From Limnobacter alexandrii (GTDB lineage Bacteria > Pseudomonadota > Gammaproteobacteria > Burkholderiales > Burkholderiaceae_B), in assembly GCF_005871185.1 (NCBI RefSeq), contig NZ_SWKN01000006.1, positions 770,014 to 834,013 of the forward strand: a stretch of DNA of 64,000 nt, in the 5' to 3' direction. The notes below the pieces were generated by a model that saw only the letters and a list, made by a program, of their open reading frames with translations, searched no databases and had not been told where the DNA came from. Below, piece by piece: positions 51,151-60,025 of this stretch. The translations under genes were made by a program, and so were the position numbers. Every line of letters starts with the position of its first letter. Within the stretch, counting starts at the first letter, position 1.

Positions 51151-52071
51151 TTAAGCTGCGTTTGCTTTCAACTGGTTGTTCATGCGGGCACGAATGGCAT
51201 TCGCAATTTCCGTATTTGGCTTACGGCCCGAGTTTTCAACAGAGGCCACGAAGTTGTCGATTTCTGTCAGGAATCGGCTGTTGTCGTGCATCCAGGGGTG
51301 AAAGTCAGCCTTGAAGTAGTCGGTGAATTCGCCGCTGACCACCGGGTTGCGAAGCACACCAACCTTCTTGCCCCACAGCATTTTGGTCACGGTCCAGAAA
51401 CCCTTCAGGTGGCCGCCCTTGATGCTTTTGTCGGCAAACACCAGGCGCATGTGGAAGTAAGCCACCAGCGGCCAGAAGATTACAGTGGCCAACACCATCG
51501 CCAGGCGACGGCTAAAGCGGTTGTGCATATTGTCGGGCAGCACATGATTCCACACGTCGTAGGCCACAGCCTTGTGTTCGGTTTCTTCGTAGGCGTGCCA
51601 CATCCACATTTGCTTGTAGGCGGGGTCTGATTTCTCACCCAACACTTCCGGGTTGCGCAGCAGTTGGTCTGCCATCAAGGCGGTGTAGTGTTCCAGCGCA
51701 ATGGTTGCGGCCAGGGTTAAACGCTTGCCCAGGTTTTTCTTGATGAAAGCCAGAAAACCCCACAGGAAGTTGTCCAGTTTGGAAGCGGGCAGTCCAGCGC
51801 GGTCCAGCATTTCGTTGTACTCAACATGCTCGCGGCTGTGCATGGCTTCCTGGCCGATAAAAGCCACCACGGCTTTTTTCAGTTCAGGGTCGGTGATTTC
51901 GTCGCGGTAGTTGCGCACGGCATCCATGAACATGCGCTCGCCAGCAGGGAAAAATAGGGAAAGCGCGTTCAGGAAGTGGGTTACGTGAGGGCCACGCTCA
52001 TGCCAATTGGAAACCTTTTCTTCAGGCAAATGCAATTTGACATCGCGGCGGACAGGCATGATGTTCTTCAT
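51151..52071 (-). CDS. Metal-dependent hydrolase family protein (PF10118 type)
   Basis: The 306-residue protein fits the 'predicted metal-dependent hydrolase' family: HFLNALSLFFPAGERMFMDA, then His/Glu clusters FIGQEAMHSREHVEYNEML, ALEHYTALMADQLL and WHAYEETEHKAVAYDVW, which look like a ferritin-like di-metal four-helix site, followed by two hydrophobic segments. Its exact reaction is unknown; members often lie near lipid genes. ATG 52071 with GGAGT upstream. A dyad and terminator flank it. Confidence 0.85.
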   Translation of the reverse strand: MKNIMPVRRDVKLHLPEEKVSNWHERGPHVTHFLNALSLFFPAGERMFMDAVRNYRDEITDPELKKAVVAFIGQEAMHSREHVEYNEMLDRAGLPASKLDNFLWGFLAFIKKNLGKRLTLAATIALEHYTALMADQLLRNPEVLGEKSDPAYKQMWMWHAYEETEHKAVAYDVWNHVLPDNMHNRFSRRLAMVLATVIFWPLVAYFHMRLVFADKSIKGGHLKGFWTVTKMLWGKKVGVLRNPVVSGEFTDYFKADFHPWMHDNSRFLTEIDNFVASVENSGRKPNTEIANAIRARMNNQLKANAA

Positions 52072-52119
52072 GGTTTGACTCCTACACTCGTTTTATTGTT
52101 GTTATCACACTCAACAGTG

Positions 52120-52133
52120 ACATTGGTGAATGT
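52120..52133 (-). promoter_or_regulatory. Candidate operator upstream of the metal-dependent hydrolase gene
   Basis: ACATT-GGTG-AATGT, a short perfect dyad 49 bases before the start codon. It is next to a longer pair, TTTTATTGTT (52091-52100) and AACAATAAAA (52134-52143). The regulator is unknown. Confidence 0.35.
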
Positions 52134-52161
52134 AACAATAAAATTTCAGAGCGACAATAGT

Positions 52162-52198
52162 AAAAACTGAGTACCCGTTCTAGAAAGAACTTCGGGTA
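52162..52198 (-). terminator. Probable terminator after the thioesterase gene
   Basis: On the minus strand TACCC-gaa-GTTCT pairs with AGAAC-GGGTA around a TTCT loop (52198-52172), with a T run (52166-52162) shortly after. Confidence 0.6.
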
Positions 52199-52215
52199 TA
52201 CCCTTGTTTTTGAGG

Positions 52216-52620
52216 CTATTGTTGGGTGTCAAGCATGGTTTTAAAACGGTCTGGAATGGGCGTAGAACGACCTGTTTCCGGGCTCACCCACACCATTTTG
52301 GCGCTGCCGGTGGCCACCAGCACGTCGGGTGTATCTGTGCGGCGCATTTCGTAATGTTGTACCAGGCTGCTGCGGCCCACTTCACCCGCAAGTACCTTGA
52401 TTTCAACTGTGCCAGGCGCTTTCAGCTCTTTCAGAAAGCTGCATTCGGTGTGAACAATCACCACGTACGCCGGGTTGTTGTCTGCGCTTTCCGGAAACAG
52501 GTCTATCCATTCCACGCGGGCTTGCTCAAAACAACGGAAATACACGGTGTTGTTCACATGGCCAATCTGGTCCATGTCGCCCCAGCGCAGTGCCACGGTG
52601 GTGGAGTAAATTTCTTTCAT
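52216..52620 (-). CDS. Hotdog-fold acyl-CoA thioesterase (4HBT family)
   Basis: The 134-residue protein has the 4HBT motif LRWGDMDQIGHVNNTVYFRC with the catalytic Asp in GDMD, and FEQARVEWID in the central helix. These enzymes cleave acyl-CoA thioesters. ATG 52620, three bases after the nuclease gene stop, so the two form an operon. Nearby lipid genes (enoyl-CoA hydratase, WS/DGAT) support a lipid role, without proof of substrate. Confidence 0.9.
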   Translation of the reverse strand: MKEIYSTTVALRWGDMDQIGHVNNTVYFRCFEQARVEWIDLFPESADNNPAYVVIVHTECSFLKELKAPGTVEIKVLAGEVGRSSLVQHYEMRRTDTPDVLVATGSAKMVWVSPETGRSTPIPDRFKTMLDTQQ

Positions 52621-52623
52621 GTT

Positions 52624-53223
52624 TTATCGCTGGTTGCGTTGTTCGGTGCGCCACTGCCAGGGCGCGAGTGGTGCAGTTTGTTGCCACAAGCCTTTGCGTG
52701 CATCGCGGGCCTGGTCTTCGGCCTGTTCGTAAAGTACGCGGTCTTCACTGCTTTGGCTTCGTGCAAATTCGCGGTACCACCAGGCTTGCCCGGCTTGAAT
52801 CGCTTTCAGGTTGATGTCGGTTTCCCCATCACACAAACGCTGCTCGCAGCCGTCTACCGGCAACACCACTTTGGCCACTTGCCGTTTATAGCGATCGGTG
52901 TTGTTCACCACAATTTTCACGTCTTTGTTCAACACCTGTTCGGTCAACCAGCGTTTGGATTGTTCGCCACCAGCCTGATTCAGTTCGGGTGCGTCCACTG
53001 CATGCATGCGTATTTTGTGGGTGGCACCGTCCTGGTTGCGCACGGTGATGGTGTCGCCATCGGCCACACGGGTAACCTGCGCCAGGTAGTACGAACCAGA
53101 ATTGGCTGTACCAGACCTGCTGTTTTCGGTGGCACCTGGGCCGCCAATGCCAATGTTCGGACCATAAGGGCTCACAAAGTAACCCAGCAGGGCCAAAACC
53201 AGAGCCAACACTTTAAAGATCAT
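52624..53223 (-). CDS. Membrane-anchored thermonuclease (SNase) family protein
   Basis: The start chosen is ATG 53223 (TTG 53244 is in frame). An N-terminal helix, MIFKVLALVLALLGYFVSP, acts as anchor or signal. The staphylococcal nuclease domain follows: VTRVADGDTITVRNQDG, KIRMHAVDAPELNQAGGEQS, the DRYKRQVAKV strand and QAGQAWWYREFA. The catalytic Arg-Glu-Arg residues of SNase have plausible counterparts: Arg in KIRMHAVDAPE and Arg in DRYKRQV. An exported Ca2+-dependent nuclease is likely. Two Cys (GCEQRLC) could be bridged. Confidence 0.88.
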   Translation of the reverse strand: MIFKVLALVLALLGYFVSPYGPNIGIGGPGATENSRSGTANSGSYYLAQVTRVADGDTITVRNQDGATHKIRMHAVDAPELNQAGGEQSKRWLTEQVLNKDVKIVVNNTDRYKRQVAKVVLPVDGCEQRLCDGETDINLKAIQAGQAWWYREFARSQSSEDRVLYEQAEDQARDARKGLWQQTAPLAPWQWRTEQRNQR

Positions 53224-53297
53224 ATTGGGTTTGAGAATGTTCAAGGTTAAGATGGCTAGCGAGCCGAATAACGTTTCAAAAAACAGCCGAGAGTACC

Positions 53298-54101
53298 ATG
53301 GACAGAGTAAACCTGCAGTTCAACAGCGACAACACTGTGGCCACCGTGGCCCTGAATCGCCCTGAAAAACACAATGGTGTGGATTGGCCCATGTTGAAGG
53401 AAGTGCGCAAGGTGCAAGCGCAGCTTGCCAAACACAAAACCTTGCGCGCCGTAATTTTGAAAGGGGAAGGCCCCTCATTTTGCGCCGGGCTTGATGTGAA
53501 ATCGGTGATGAGCAACCCGAAAACCGGCTTGGTGATGTACGCCAATTTGTGGCTGCCGATGCGCAATATTTTTCAAACCTGGAGCATGGGTTGGCGCGAC
53601 CTTGGCGTACCGGTGATTGCCCAAATTCATGGCAACTGCTTTGGGGCTGGCATTCAACTGGCCATGGGGGCGGACATTCGCGTGTGCACGCCCGATTCTC
53701 AATTGTCCATTTTGGAAGCCAAGTGGGGCTTGGTGCCCGACATGGGTGGTGCGGCGCTGGTGCGTGAACTATTGCCGGTGGATGTGGCCAAGGAGTTGAC
53801 CATGACCGGGCGAATCCTCACCGGCTTGCAAGCCAAGGAACTGGGCTTGGTCACCCATGCTGTGGACAACCCGGAGGAAAAAGTGCAAGCCTTGGTGCAG
53901 GAAATTTTGACCCGTTCGCCCGACTCGGTGGCAGCCAGCAAGTTCATGCTGCAACGAATTTTCGGCATTGATGAAAATGCGCACCTCACGCAAGAGCGCC
54001 GCTGGCAGCGCCGGGTACTGGGCTTTAAAAACCAGCGCATTTCTGTGGTGAAGAACAGCAAAGAGCCAACCATTCCGTTTGCCAAACGACAAATTCGCTG
54101 A
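53298..54101 (+). CDS. Enoyl-CoA hydratase/isomerase (crotonase) family protein
   Basis: The 267-residue protein has the crotonase oxyanion-hole blocks: AVILKGEGPSFCAGLDVKSV and AQIHGNCFGAGIQLAMGAD, followed by KWGLVPDMGGAALV. The acid/base pair expected in true hydratases is not clear: the GLVPDMGG segment carries Asp where hydratases often have Glu, so isomerase activity is possible. It starts with ATG 53298. A WS/DGAT gene follows 79 bases downstream, linking it to lipid metabolism. Confidence 0.88.
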   Translation: MDRVNLQFNSDNTVATVALNRPEKHNGVDWPMLKEVRKVQAQLAKHKTLRAVILKGEGPSFCAGLDVKSVMSNPKTGLVMYANLWLPMRNIFQTWSMGWRDLGVPVIAQIHGNCFGAGIQLAMGADIRVCTPDSQLSILEAKWGLVPDMGGAALVRELLPVDVAKELTMTGRILTGLQAKELGLVTHAVDNPEEKVQALVQEILTRSPDSVAASKFMLQRIFGIDENAHLTQERRWQRRVLGFKNQRISVVKNSKEPTIPFAKRQIR

Positions 54102-54180
54102 AATTGCAGCAAATCCGCATCCAGCGGCGCGGGTGGTGCAGTAACAAAAGATTCGGGAATAAAAAACACAACACGGAGAC

Positions 54181-55599
54181 ATGCCCATGAAGGCCCTGAC
54201 CCCCAATGATCAATTGTTCTTGTGGCTGGAGCGCCGCAATCAGCCCATGCATGTGGGCGGGCTTGTGTTGCTGAAACCACCCAAGGGGCAAAGCACAGTT
54301 GATTATGTGCACAAGGTGGTGGCCGACATGCGCACCTACACGCAGCCGGTGGCGCCCTTTAGTTTGCGCTTGAAGTCTCGCCTGGGCATGTGGTTTTGGG
54401 TAGAGGACGATGAGTTTGACCTTGAGGCGCACTTCATTCATTTGTCGCTGCCCAAGCCCGGGCGCATTCGCGAATTACTGGAGTTGACTTCCAAGCTTCA
54501 TGCTGCGCCTTTGGATCGCGCAAAGCCCTTGTGGGAAGCGTATGTCATCGATGGTCTGGAAGATGGTCGTGTGGCTTTGTACACCAAGGTGCACCATGCG
54601 CTGGTCGATGGCGTGGCCTGCATGAAAATGCTGCAGCGTTCCATGGCCGATAACCCGGAAATCATGGACATTCCACCGCTGTGGGCCAACCCGAATTTGC
54701 GTGGCTCAGTGCAGCGCTCCGAAGCTTCAGAAGGGCTGGTGACCTTGCTGGGGCAGGTTGTGGATACAGCAAAAACCCAATTGTTCAGCTTGCCCAAAGT
54801 GGTGAAAGAGGTGGGCCGTTCTTTGTGGCAAACCAGTGTGGCTGATCCCGATTTTGTGTCGGTGATTCAAGCGCCACGTAGTGTGTTGAACCGCCGTATT
54901 ACTGCGTCACGCAGGGTGGCTGCGCAATCGTGGTCCATGGAGCGAATCAAGAACTGTGCGAACGGTTTGAACATGACCCTGAACGATGTGGTGCTGGCCA
55001 TGTGTGGTTCTGCACTGCGTTCTTATTTGGGTGAATTGAATGCGCTGCCCGCCCGCCCCTTGGTGGCCATGGTGCCTGTGTCGCTTCGAAAAGATGACAC
55101 CGCAACTGGCAACCACGTGGCCTTGTTGTTGGCCAATTTGGCCACCGACACCGAGGACCCTGTAGAGCGTATTGAAACCATTGCGCGTTCAGTGAACCAT
55201 TCCAAGGAACGGTTTGCCAGCATGAATCAAACTGAAATCATGAACTATGTGGCCACCATGATGGGCATCAGCGGCTTCAACATGCTGACTGGTTTGGCAC
55301 CCAAGCTGCAGGCTTTCAATATCGTGATCTCCAACGTGCCCGGCCCCAAGCACACGCTGTATTTCAACGGCGCTGAAGTGGATGGTGTTTACCCAGTTTC
55401 GTTGTTACTCGATGGCCAGGCTTTGAACATTACCTTGAACAGTTACGCGGGCAAGCTTGAATTTGGTTTGGTGGCTTGCCGCAGAACCATGCCTTCCATG
55501 CAACGTCTTCTGCAGTTTCTGGAAGACGGTTTGGTCGAGCTTGAGGAGGCGGCCGCCAAGGAAGTCAAAGCGAACCTGAAAAAGCGCACGGCTGCTTGA
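54181..55599 (+). CDS. Wax ester synthase/diacylglycerol acyltransferase (WS/DGAT)
   Basis: The 472-residue enzyme makes wax esters or triacylglycerol from acyl-CoA. It has LTPNDQLFLWLERRNQPMHV near the start, the catalytic HHxxxDG motif in YTKVHHALVDGVACM (about 138-152), and the NDVVLAMCGSALRSYL and SNVPGP blocks of the family. ATG 54181 has ACGGAG upstream; ATG 54187 is an alternative two codons in. It converges with the bcs operon, nine bases from bcsR. Confidence 0.92.
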   Translation: MPMKALTPNDQLFLWLERRNQPMHVGGLVLLKPPKGQSTVDYVHKVVADMRTYTQPVAPFSLRLKSRLGMWFWVEDDEFDLEAHFIHLSLPKPGRIRELLELTSKLHAAPLDRAKPLWEAYVIDGLEDGRVALYTKVHHALVDGVACMKMLQRSMADNPEIMDIPPLWANPNLRGSVQRSEASEGLVTLLGQVVDTAKTQLFSLPKVVKEVGRSLWQTSVADPDFVSVIQAPRSVLNRRITASRRVAAQSWSMERIKNCANGLNMTLNDVVLAMCGSALRSYLGELNALPARPLVAMVPVSLRKDDTATGNHVALLLANLATDTEDPVERIETIARSVNHSKERFASMNQTEIMNYVATMMGISGFNMLTGLAPKLQAFNIVISNVPGPKHTLYFNGAEVDGVYPVSLLLDGQALNITLNSYAGKLEFGLVACRRTMPSMQRLLQFLEDGLVELEEAAAKEVKANLKKRTAA

Positions 55600-55608
55600 T
55601 GCAACTGC

Positions 55609-55818
55609 TTATTCCTCGCTAAATCGCGACGCCATGGCAATACCAAACAAAAAGGGCCAGCGCTGGAATGAGTCGTACATCGCCTGGTCCTGCTGAATGT
55701 CTTGATACATGTTGTGATCAAAACCTTCAAGCTGCGCGCTGAGCGCATAAATGTCGTGCGCCATGTCTGCGGGTGGCATGAACAAGGCGGGCGGTGCGCT
55801 GGGATCAAATTGTGCCAT
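55609..55818 (-). CDS. bcsR: Cellulose biosynthesis small protein BcsR-like
   Basis: A 69-residue protein, last gene of the cellulose operon. DIYALSAQLEGFDHNMYQDI followed by a FQRWPFLFGIA segment matches the layout of E. coli BcsR (YhjR), in which DIxAL and RWPLLAEFA are the landmarks. BcsR supports BcsQ and BcsA assembly and stability in E. coli, where it is encoded directly upstream of bcsQ; here it lies at the far end, behind bcsG. Start ATG 55818. Confidence 0.8.
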   Translation of the reverse strand: MAQFDPSAPPALFMPPADMAHDIYALSAQLEGFDHNMYQDIQQDQAMYDSFQRWPFLFGIAMASRFSEE

Positions 55819-55830
55819 GGCTTTTTCCCT

Positions 55831-57534
55831 TCAGTTGCTAGCCGCAATGGTTTGAACCGGGCCCAGTATTTTCCAGGCTGCTCCCGGAGCCTTGATCCAG
55901 TAGGACCCCTGACTTTCCATCACCGTGATATTGCCTTGCTGCGACACAAACCGCGTGTCGGGCAGGCCGCTGAGCAGCACTGGCCAAGTGGGTTTTAATT
56001 GTTGTTCCTGGGTTTGTGCCAACCACCGTGCCAACAATTCGCTAAGCGCGGTGTAGCTGACCGATTGCTTTAAGGTTACAGGCCCTGTGCTCGCCGGGGT
56101 GTAGCCGGGTGCAATCCAGTAACCAAACACTGGCACTTTGGTAATGGCGGGGGTGGGCAATTCCCGAAGCCCCACCAGTTGACCAAATTCGCCAGTCAGC
56201 CCGGCACCGTGCTCGGGTACCACCACCACAAGCGCTTTGCGGTCACTGCGGCGGATTTCACTCAACACCGATTGAATGTCATTCAGCATGCGCTCCAGGC
56301 GCAAGGGGTAACTGTTCAGGCTGTTCAGGTTGCTGTTGGGCAAGCGGTTGCCATCGTGCAGGGTAATGCTGTTGTAGTAGTAGGCTACTGCCGGACCACT
56401 TTGCGCAACACGTTTGTTCCACCATGCGCGCAGGTAGTCGCCATCGCGTCCCACGCGTGAGCCGTCAAAAGCCTGCACGCCAGCGGGTACTTCGTCATGT
56501 GCAACCAGCTCGGTGGCCTTGCCGCCAAGGTTGGTTTTTACAAGTTTCGAGAAGTCCTGAAACTTCCCGTCGTGGTTCAGTCCCATTTCCACTTCAAAGC
56601 CAACATTTCGCAGTTGCTCAAACAACATGCAGCTGTTGTTTGCATCGGTGTACAGTGCATCGTGGGGTGTTTGGCCACACTTGCCACGCAACAGGCGAAT
56701 GGCCGCTGGCCCCGAGTAGCTGGTCGCAGAATTGAAATTCTCGAACACAAAATCAGCTTGTCGAATGGTGGGGTGCTGGCTTTGTTTGGCGTATTGCAGG
56801 TCGGCCCAGGACAGCGAGCAGATTTGCAACACGATCACATCGAAATCCGGGTTGGCTGCTGGCGAGAAAGGTGCCAATGCAACGGTGCGTTGGCGATCAA
56901 AAAAGCCGGCAAGTACAGCGCCTGGCCCTGCACCTTCATAGGAATTGTCACGAAGTTTGGTGGTGCTTTCCTGGTCGCGGGCCACGAGCAGTTTTTGAAA
57001 ATCCACCTGACCCAAGGCAAGCAGTTCTGCTGGAGACAGATTTTCTCGAGGCTGAATTTGAGTTTCCTGCAGGGTCACAACATTGGTTGTCTGGGCTTGT
57101 TCCTGAATAAAAGGCAATGTCTGAATTCCAAGCATGGCCAGCAGCCCAAAACCCACCCAGCTGCTGATGCGTATGTACCGGTCGAGTACTCGAATCACCA
57201 TAAAGCTGAGCAGTGCACCCCACAGCATCCAGGGTTGAACGGTTCGCTTGAGCAGTTCCCACAGGTAGTCGAGCGAGAAGCCGAACAGCGCCCGGATTTG
57301 ATCAAGCAACGCCAGTGACACCACCAAGCCCAACTCGTGTAGCAGCAAGGCAATGGCCGGGCCGGTAAACACCAGGTAGCGCAGCACCTTCATCAGTTGT
57401 TTGTTTTGATAAGCTGCCGGGTTGGTTGCAATCAGCAAGGCAAACAGGCCCAGGTTCCACAGCGGGCTAAGTGTTAGTTGCCCGGCAAAGTGAAGGCCAA
57501 ACTTGATGAGAAAGTACAGGTTCCACAACAGCAT
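55831..57534 (-). CDS. bcsG: Cellulose phosphoethanolamine transferase BcsG
   Basis: BcsG is an inner-membrane enzyme that transfers phosphoethanolamine onto cellulose in the periplasm. The 567-residue protein has an N-terminal membrane half (about 1-145) and a periplasmic alkaline-phosphatase-like domain. The nucleophile Ser274 sits in NFNSATSYSGPAAIRLL, Cys239 in LQICSLSW is a metal ligand, and VVVPEHGAGL carries the Glu-His pair. These correspond to Ser278, Cys243 and Glu442-His443 in E. coli. It lies four bases after bcsA, so modified (pEtN) cellulose is likely made. Confidence 0.94.
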   Translation of the reverse strand: MLLWNLYFLIKFGLHFAGQLTLSPLWNLGLFALLIATNPAAYQNKQLMKVLRYLVFTGPAIALLLHELGLVVSLALLDQIRALFGFSLDYLWELLKRTVQPWMLWGALLSFMVIRVLDRYIRISSWVGFGLLAMLGIQTLPFIQEQAQTTNVVTLQETQIQPRENLSPAELLALGQVDFQKLLVARDQESTTKLRDNSYEGAGPGAVLAGFFDRQRTVALAPFSPAANPDFDVIVLQICSLSWADLQYAKQSQHPTIRQADFVFENFNSATSYSGPAAIRLLRGKCGQTPHDALYTDANNSCMLFEQLRNVGFEVEMGLNHDGKFQDFSKLVKTNLGGKATELVAHDEVPAGVQAFDGSRVGRDGDYLRAWWNKRVAQSGPAVAYYYNSITLHDGNRLPNSNLNSLNSYPLRLERMLNDIQSVLSEIRRSDRKALVVVVPEHGAGLTGEFGQLVGLRELPTPAITKVPVFGYWIAPGYTPASTGPVTLKQSVSYTALSELLARWLAQTQEQQLKPTWPVLLSGLPDTRFVSQQGNITVMESQGSYWIKAPGAAWKILGPVQTIAASN

Positions 57535-57538
57535 GGCC

Positions 57539-60025
57539 CTAGTTCTCCCACTTCTCGGTTTGATTTTTGTTGCCCATCAGGCGGTTGCCCAAATCAGCCG
57601 CACCACCTTTTAACCAGGCAAACAGGCGTACATAACCAATCATGCCCTTTGCAAACACGTCTTTCAGGCCACCCAGCGCACGGTCACGGGTTTGGTCCTC
57701 TTGCCAGTTCAGCCACGCATCTGCTCGGCCGAATGTGCACTGAATCAATTGTGTTTCCTGTTCAGGTGTCAGGTTGGTGAACAAGGCTTCAACGCGGCCG
57801 TTCTCTGTGAAATGAATTTTTGCGGGAAACAGAAATTCACGGTCCCCGCGATGCAGGCCCACCTGCACTTGGCTGAATTCGCTGATGCCAGTGGTGTCAG
57901 GCACAGCCAGTGTCAGCCCCGCTGCAGAATATTCCTCGGTGTAACAACTCACCGTATAGCCACCCGGCAGTTTCAGAAAAGCGGGCATCACCATGCGCAC
58001 CCGGTGGTGCACATGTTTTTGAACCGACTCGGTGGCCACTCCCACCGCAGCGCCCAGAATTGCAAGGTTAAAACCGCACCACAACAGGTTCATCAGCACC
58101 GTTCCTGTTTCATGGGTATTGAATATAAACAGGCGAAGCAGACCCACTGAAAAACCGAGCACATTGATCAACAACAAAATCAGATAGGGCTTTGCAATGT
58201 TGGCATCAAAATAACTTTTCTCGATCAAACCGCCTTTGGAGGTGACGTTGAACTTGCCCAGTTTCGGATTAATGAAAGCCAGGGTGGTGGGCAAAATGAT
58301 GTACCAGGACAACACGGTTTCATAGACCTCCGACCAGAACGATCGCCGGTATTTTCCCTGTATCACCGAGTTGGTGTAGCTGGAAATAATCAACTGCGGC
58401 AAGGCGTAGCTGAGAATGGTCACCGCCGCTGCATTGATCAAATGTTGTTCAAAAAACAGGTAAGCCATTGGCATGACCAAAAAGATCATGCGGGGTATGC
58501 CATAGAAAAAATGCAGCATGGCATTGGAGTAGCACACGCGCTGAAACAGACTTAAGCCTTTCTTGAACATGGGGTTGTCAGTGCGGAAAATTTGCGCCAT
58601 ACCGCGTGCCCAGCGGATACGCTGACCAATGTGCCCCGCCAGGGTTTCGGTGGCCAGGCCCGCCGCCTGAATATTGTTCAGGTACACGCTGTTGTACCCA
58701 AGGCTGTGCAGCTTCAAGGCGGTGTGCGCGTCTTCAGTCACGGTTTCAACCGCAATACCACCGACTTCCAGCAGGGCTTTGCGTTCGATCACTGCGCAGC
58801 TGCCGCAGAAAAACGAGGCATTCCAGTAATCGTTTCCGTCTTGAATCAGACCGTAAAACAGCGACCCTTCATTGGGCATTTGCCGGAAGGAATTGAAGTT
58901 GCGCTCGAAGGGATCTGCCGAGAAAAAGTGGTGGGGCGTTTGCACCAACACACATTTCGGGTCACGGCTGAACCAACCCATGCTGGTTTGCAGAAACGAG
59001 CGAGTGGGTATGTGGTCGCAGTCGAAAATCGCAATGTACTGGCCATGGGTGTGCTTCAAGGCATAGTTGATATTGCCTGCTTTGGCATGGGAGTTGTCCG
59101 GCCGCGAAATGTACTCAACACCTGCTTGTTTGGCGAATTCCTCAAAGGCAGGGCGGTGACCGTCGTCGAGAATGTACACCGTGATTTTTTCAAGTGGCCA
59201 ATCCAGACCCTTGGCGGCATACACAGTGGGGCGCACCACCGACAACGGTTCGTTGTAACTGGGAATGAACACGTCCACGGTGGGCCAATCGTTCAGGTTC
59301 AACTCCAGCGGCATGGGTTTTCGTTTCAAGGGCCATGCCGTCTGGATGAACCCGAAAATCAGAATAATCCAGGTGTAAGCTTCGGCGGCAACCAAGGTGT
59401 AGCCCAGGAAAATTTCAGTGCCACTTTCCAGGTCCAGTGAACTGGTGAACCGCCAGAACACATAACGCGCCAACAGCAGCATGGTCAGTGCCATCAGGCA
59501 CAGGTTTGCAAAACGCTCGGGCAAACGTTTGAACAACATGGCGAACAGGTAACACACCACAATAAAAACCCACTGCCCAGCCAGGGGTAGGGAGGCCTGC
59601 GCTGTGAACAGAAACAACACCAAAGCAGACAAACCGAGTACCCAACGCAACAACTTGTAGCGCACCACAACATGGCTCGCGCTTTCAATCCGCTTTTCAA
59701 GCTGGGCTGCGCGCACCGCATAGTCGGTTAAGCTGCTGAACAAGGTGCGCACTGCCTGGTAAGGACGTTGAACAAGTAGAGTGAAAAGATAAGCAATTGG
59801 GCTTAGCAAGTCATGCAAAGCCACGGCAATGATGTGGAACACGAAACCTGGAAGGCTGCGGCCTTGTCGACCATTGGAGGCCTCAAGTGCGCTGTTCAAA
59901 CTGTTGGGGCGCAACCAAAGTGCCTGAAAAAGTCGCAACAAACGCACACGGGTTTTCAGGTTGGGAAACTCGCGCAGGTCAAGCAAGCGCTCAAGTCGGT
60001 TGATCCAGTTTGACGAGGCGCTCAT
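57539..60025 (-). CDS. bcsA: Cellulose synthase catalytic subunit BcsA
   Basis: BcsA polymerises UDP-glucose and exports the chain. The 828-residue protein has N-terminal helices (about 128-190 and 205-232), then the GT2 motifs: DVFIPSYNEP (about 251), LDDGH (Asp287-288), FDCDHIP (Asp335 and Asp337), TED (430-432) and QRIRW (468-472), followed by more helices and a C-terminal PilZ domain (about 660-780). The PilZ motifs are degenerate: HVHHR (671-675) in place of RxxxR and EYSAAG (698-703) in place of [DN]xSxxG, so c-di-GMP binding may be weak or lost. ATG 60025 overlaps bcsQ as ATGA. No bcsB follows. Confidence 0.95.
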   Translation of the reverse strand: MSASSNWINRLERLLDLREFPNLKTRVRLLRLFQALWLRPNSLNSALEASNGRQGRSLPGFVFHIIAVALHDLLSPIAYLFTLLVQRPYQAVRTLFSSLTDYAVRAAQLEKRIESASHVVVRYKLLRWVLGLSALVLFLFTAQASLPLAGQWVFIVVCYLFAMLFKRLPERFANLCLMALTMLLLARYVFWRFTSSLDLESGTEIFLGYTLVAAEAYTWIILIFGFIQTAWPLKRKPMPLELNLNDWPTVDVFIPSYNEPLSVVRPTVYAAKGLDWPLEKITVYILDDGHRPAFEEFAKQAGVEYISRPDNSHAKAGNINYALKHTHGQYIAIFDCDHIPTRSFLQTSMGWFSRDPKCVLVQTPHHFFSADPFERNFNSFRQMPNEGSLFYGLIQDGNDYWNASFFCGSCAVIERKALLEVGGIAVETVTEDAHTALKLHSLGYNSVYLNNIQAAGLATETLAGHIGQRIRWARGMAQIFRTDNPMFKKGLSLFQRVCYSNAMLHFFYGIPRMIFLVMPMAYLFFEQHLINAAAVTILSYALPQLIISSYTNSVIQGKYRRSFWSEVYETVLSWYIILPTTLAFINPKLGKFNVTSKGGLIEKSYFDANIAKPYLILLLINVLGFSVGLLRLFIFNTHETGTVLMNLLWCGFNLAILGAAVGVATESVQKHVHHRVRMVMPAFLKLPGGYTVSCYTEEYSAAGLTLAVPDTTGISEFSQVQVGLHRGDREFLFPAKIHFTENGRVEALFTNLTPEQETQLIQCTFGRADAWLNWQEDQTRDRALGGLKDVFAKGMIGYVRLFAWLKGGAADLGNRLMGNKNQTEKWEN

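Noticed and set aside
52624-53244. Start of the nuclease gene at TTG 53244
   Set aside because: ATG 53223 lies immediately before the hydrophobic anchor; the TTG form adds seven residues with no support from a ribosome-binding site.
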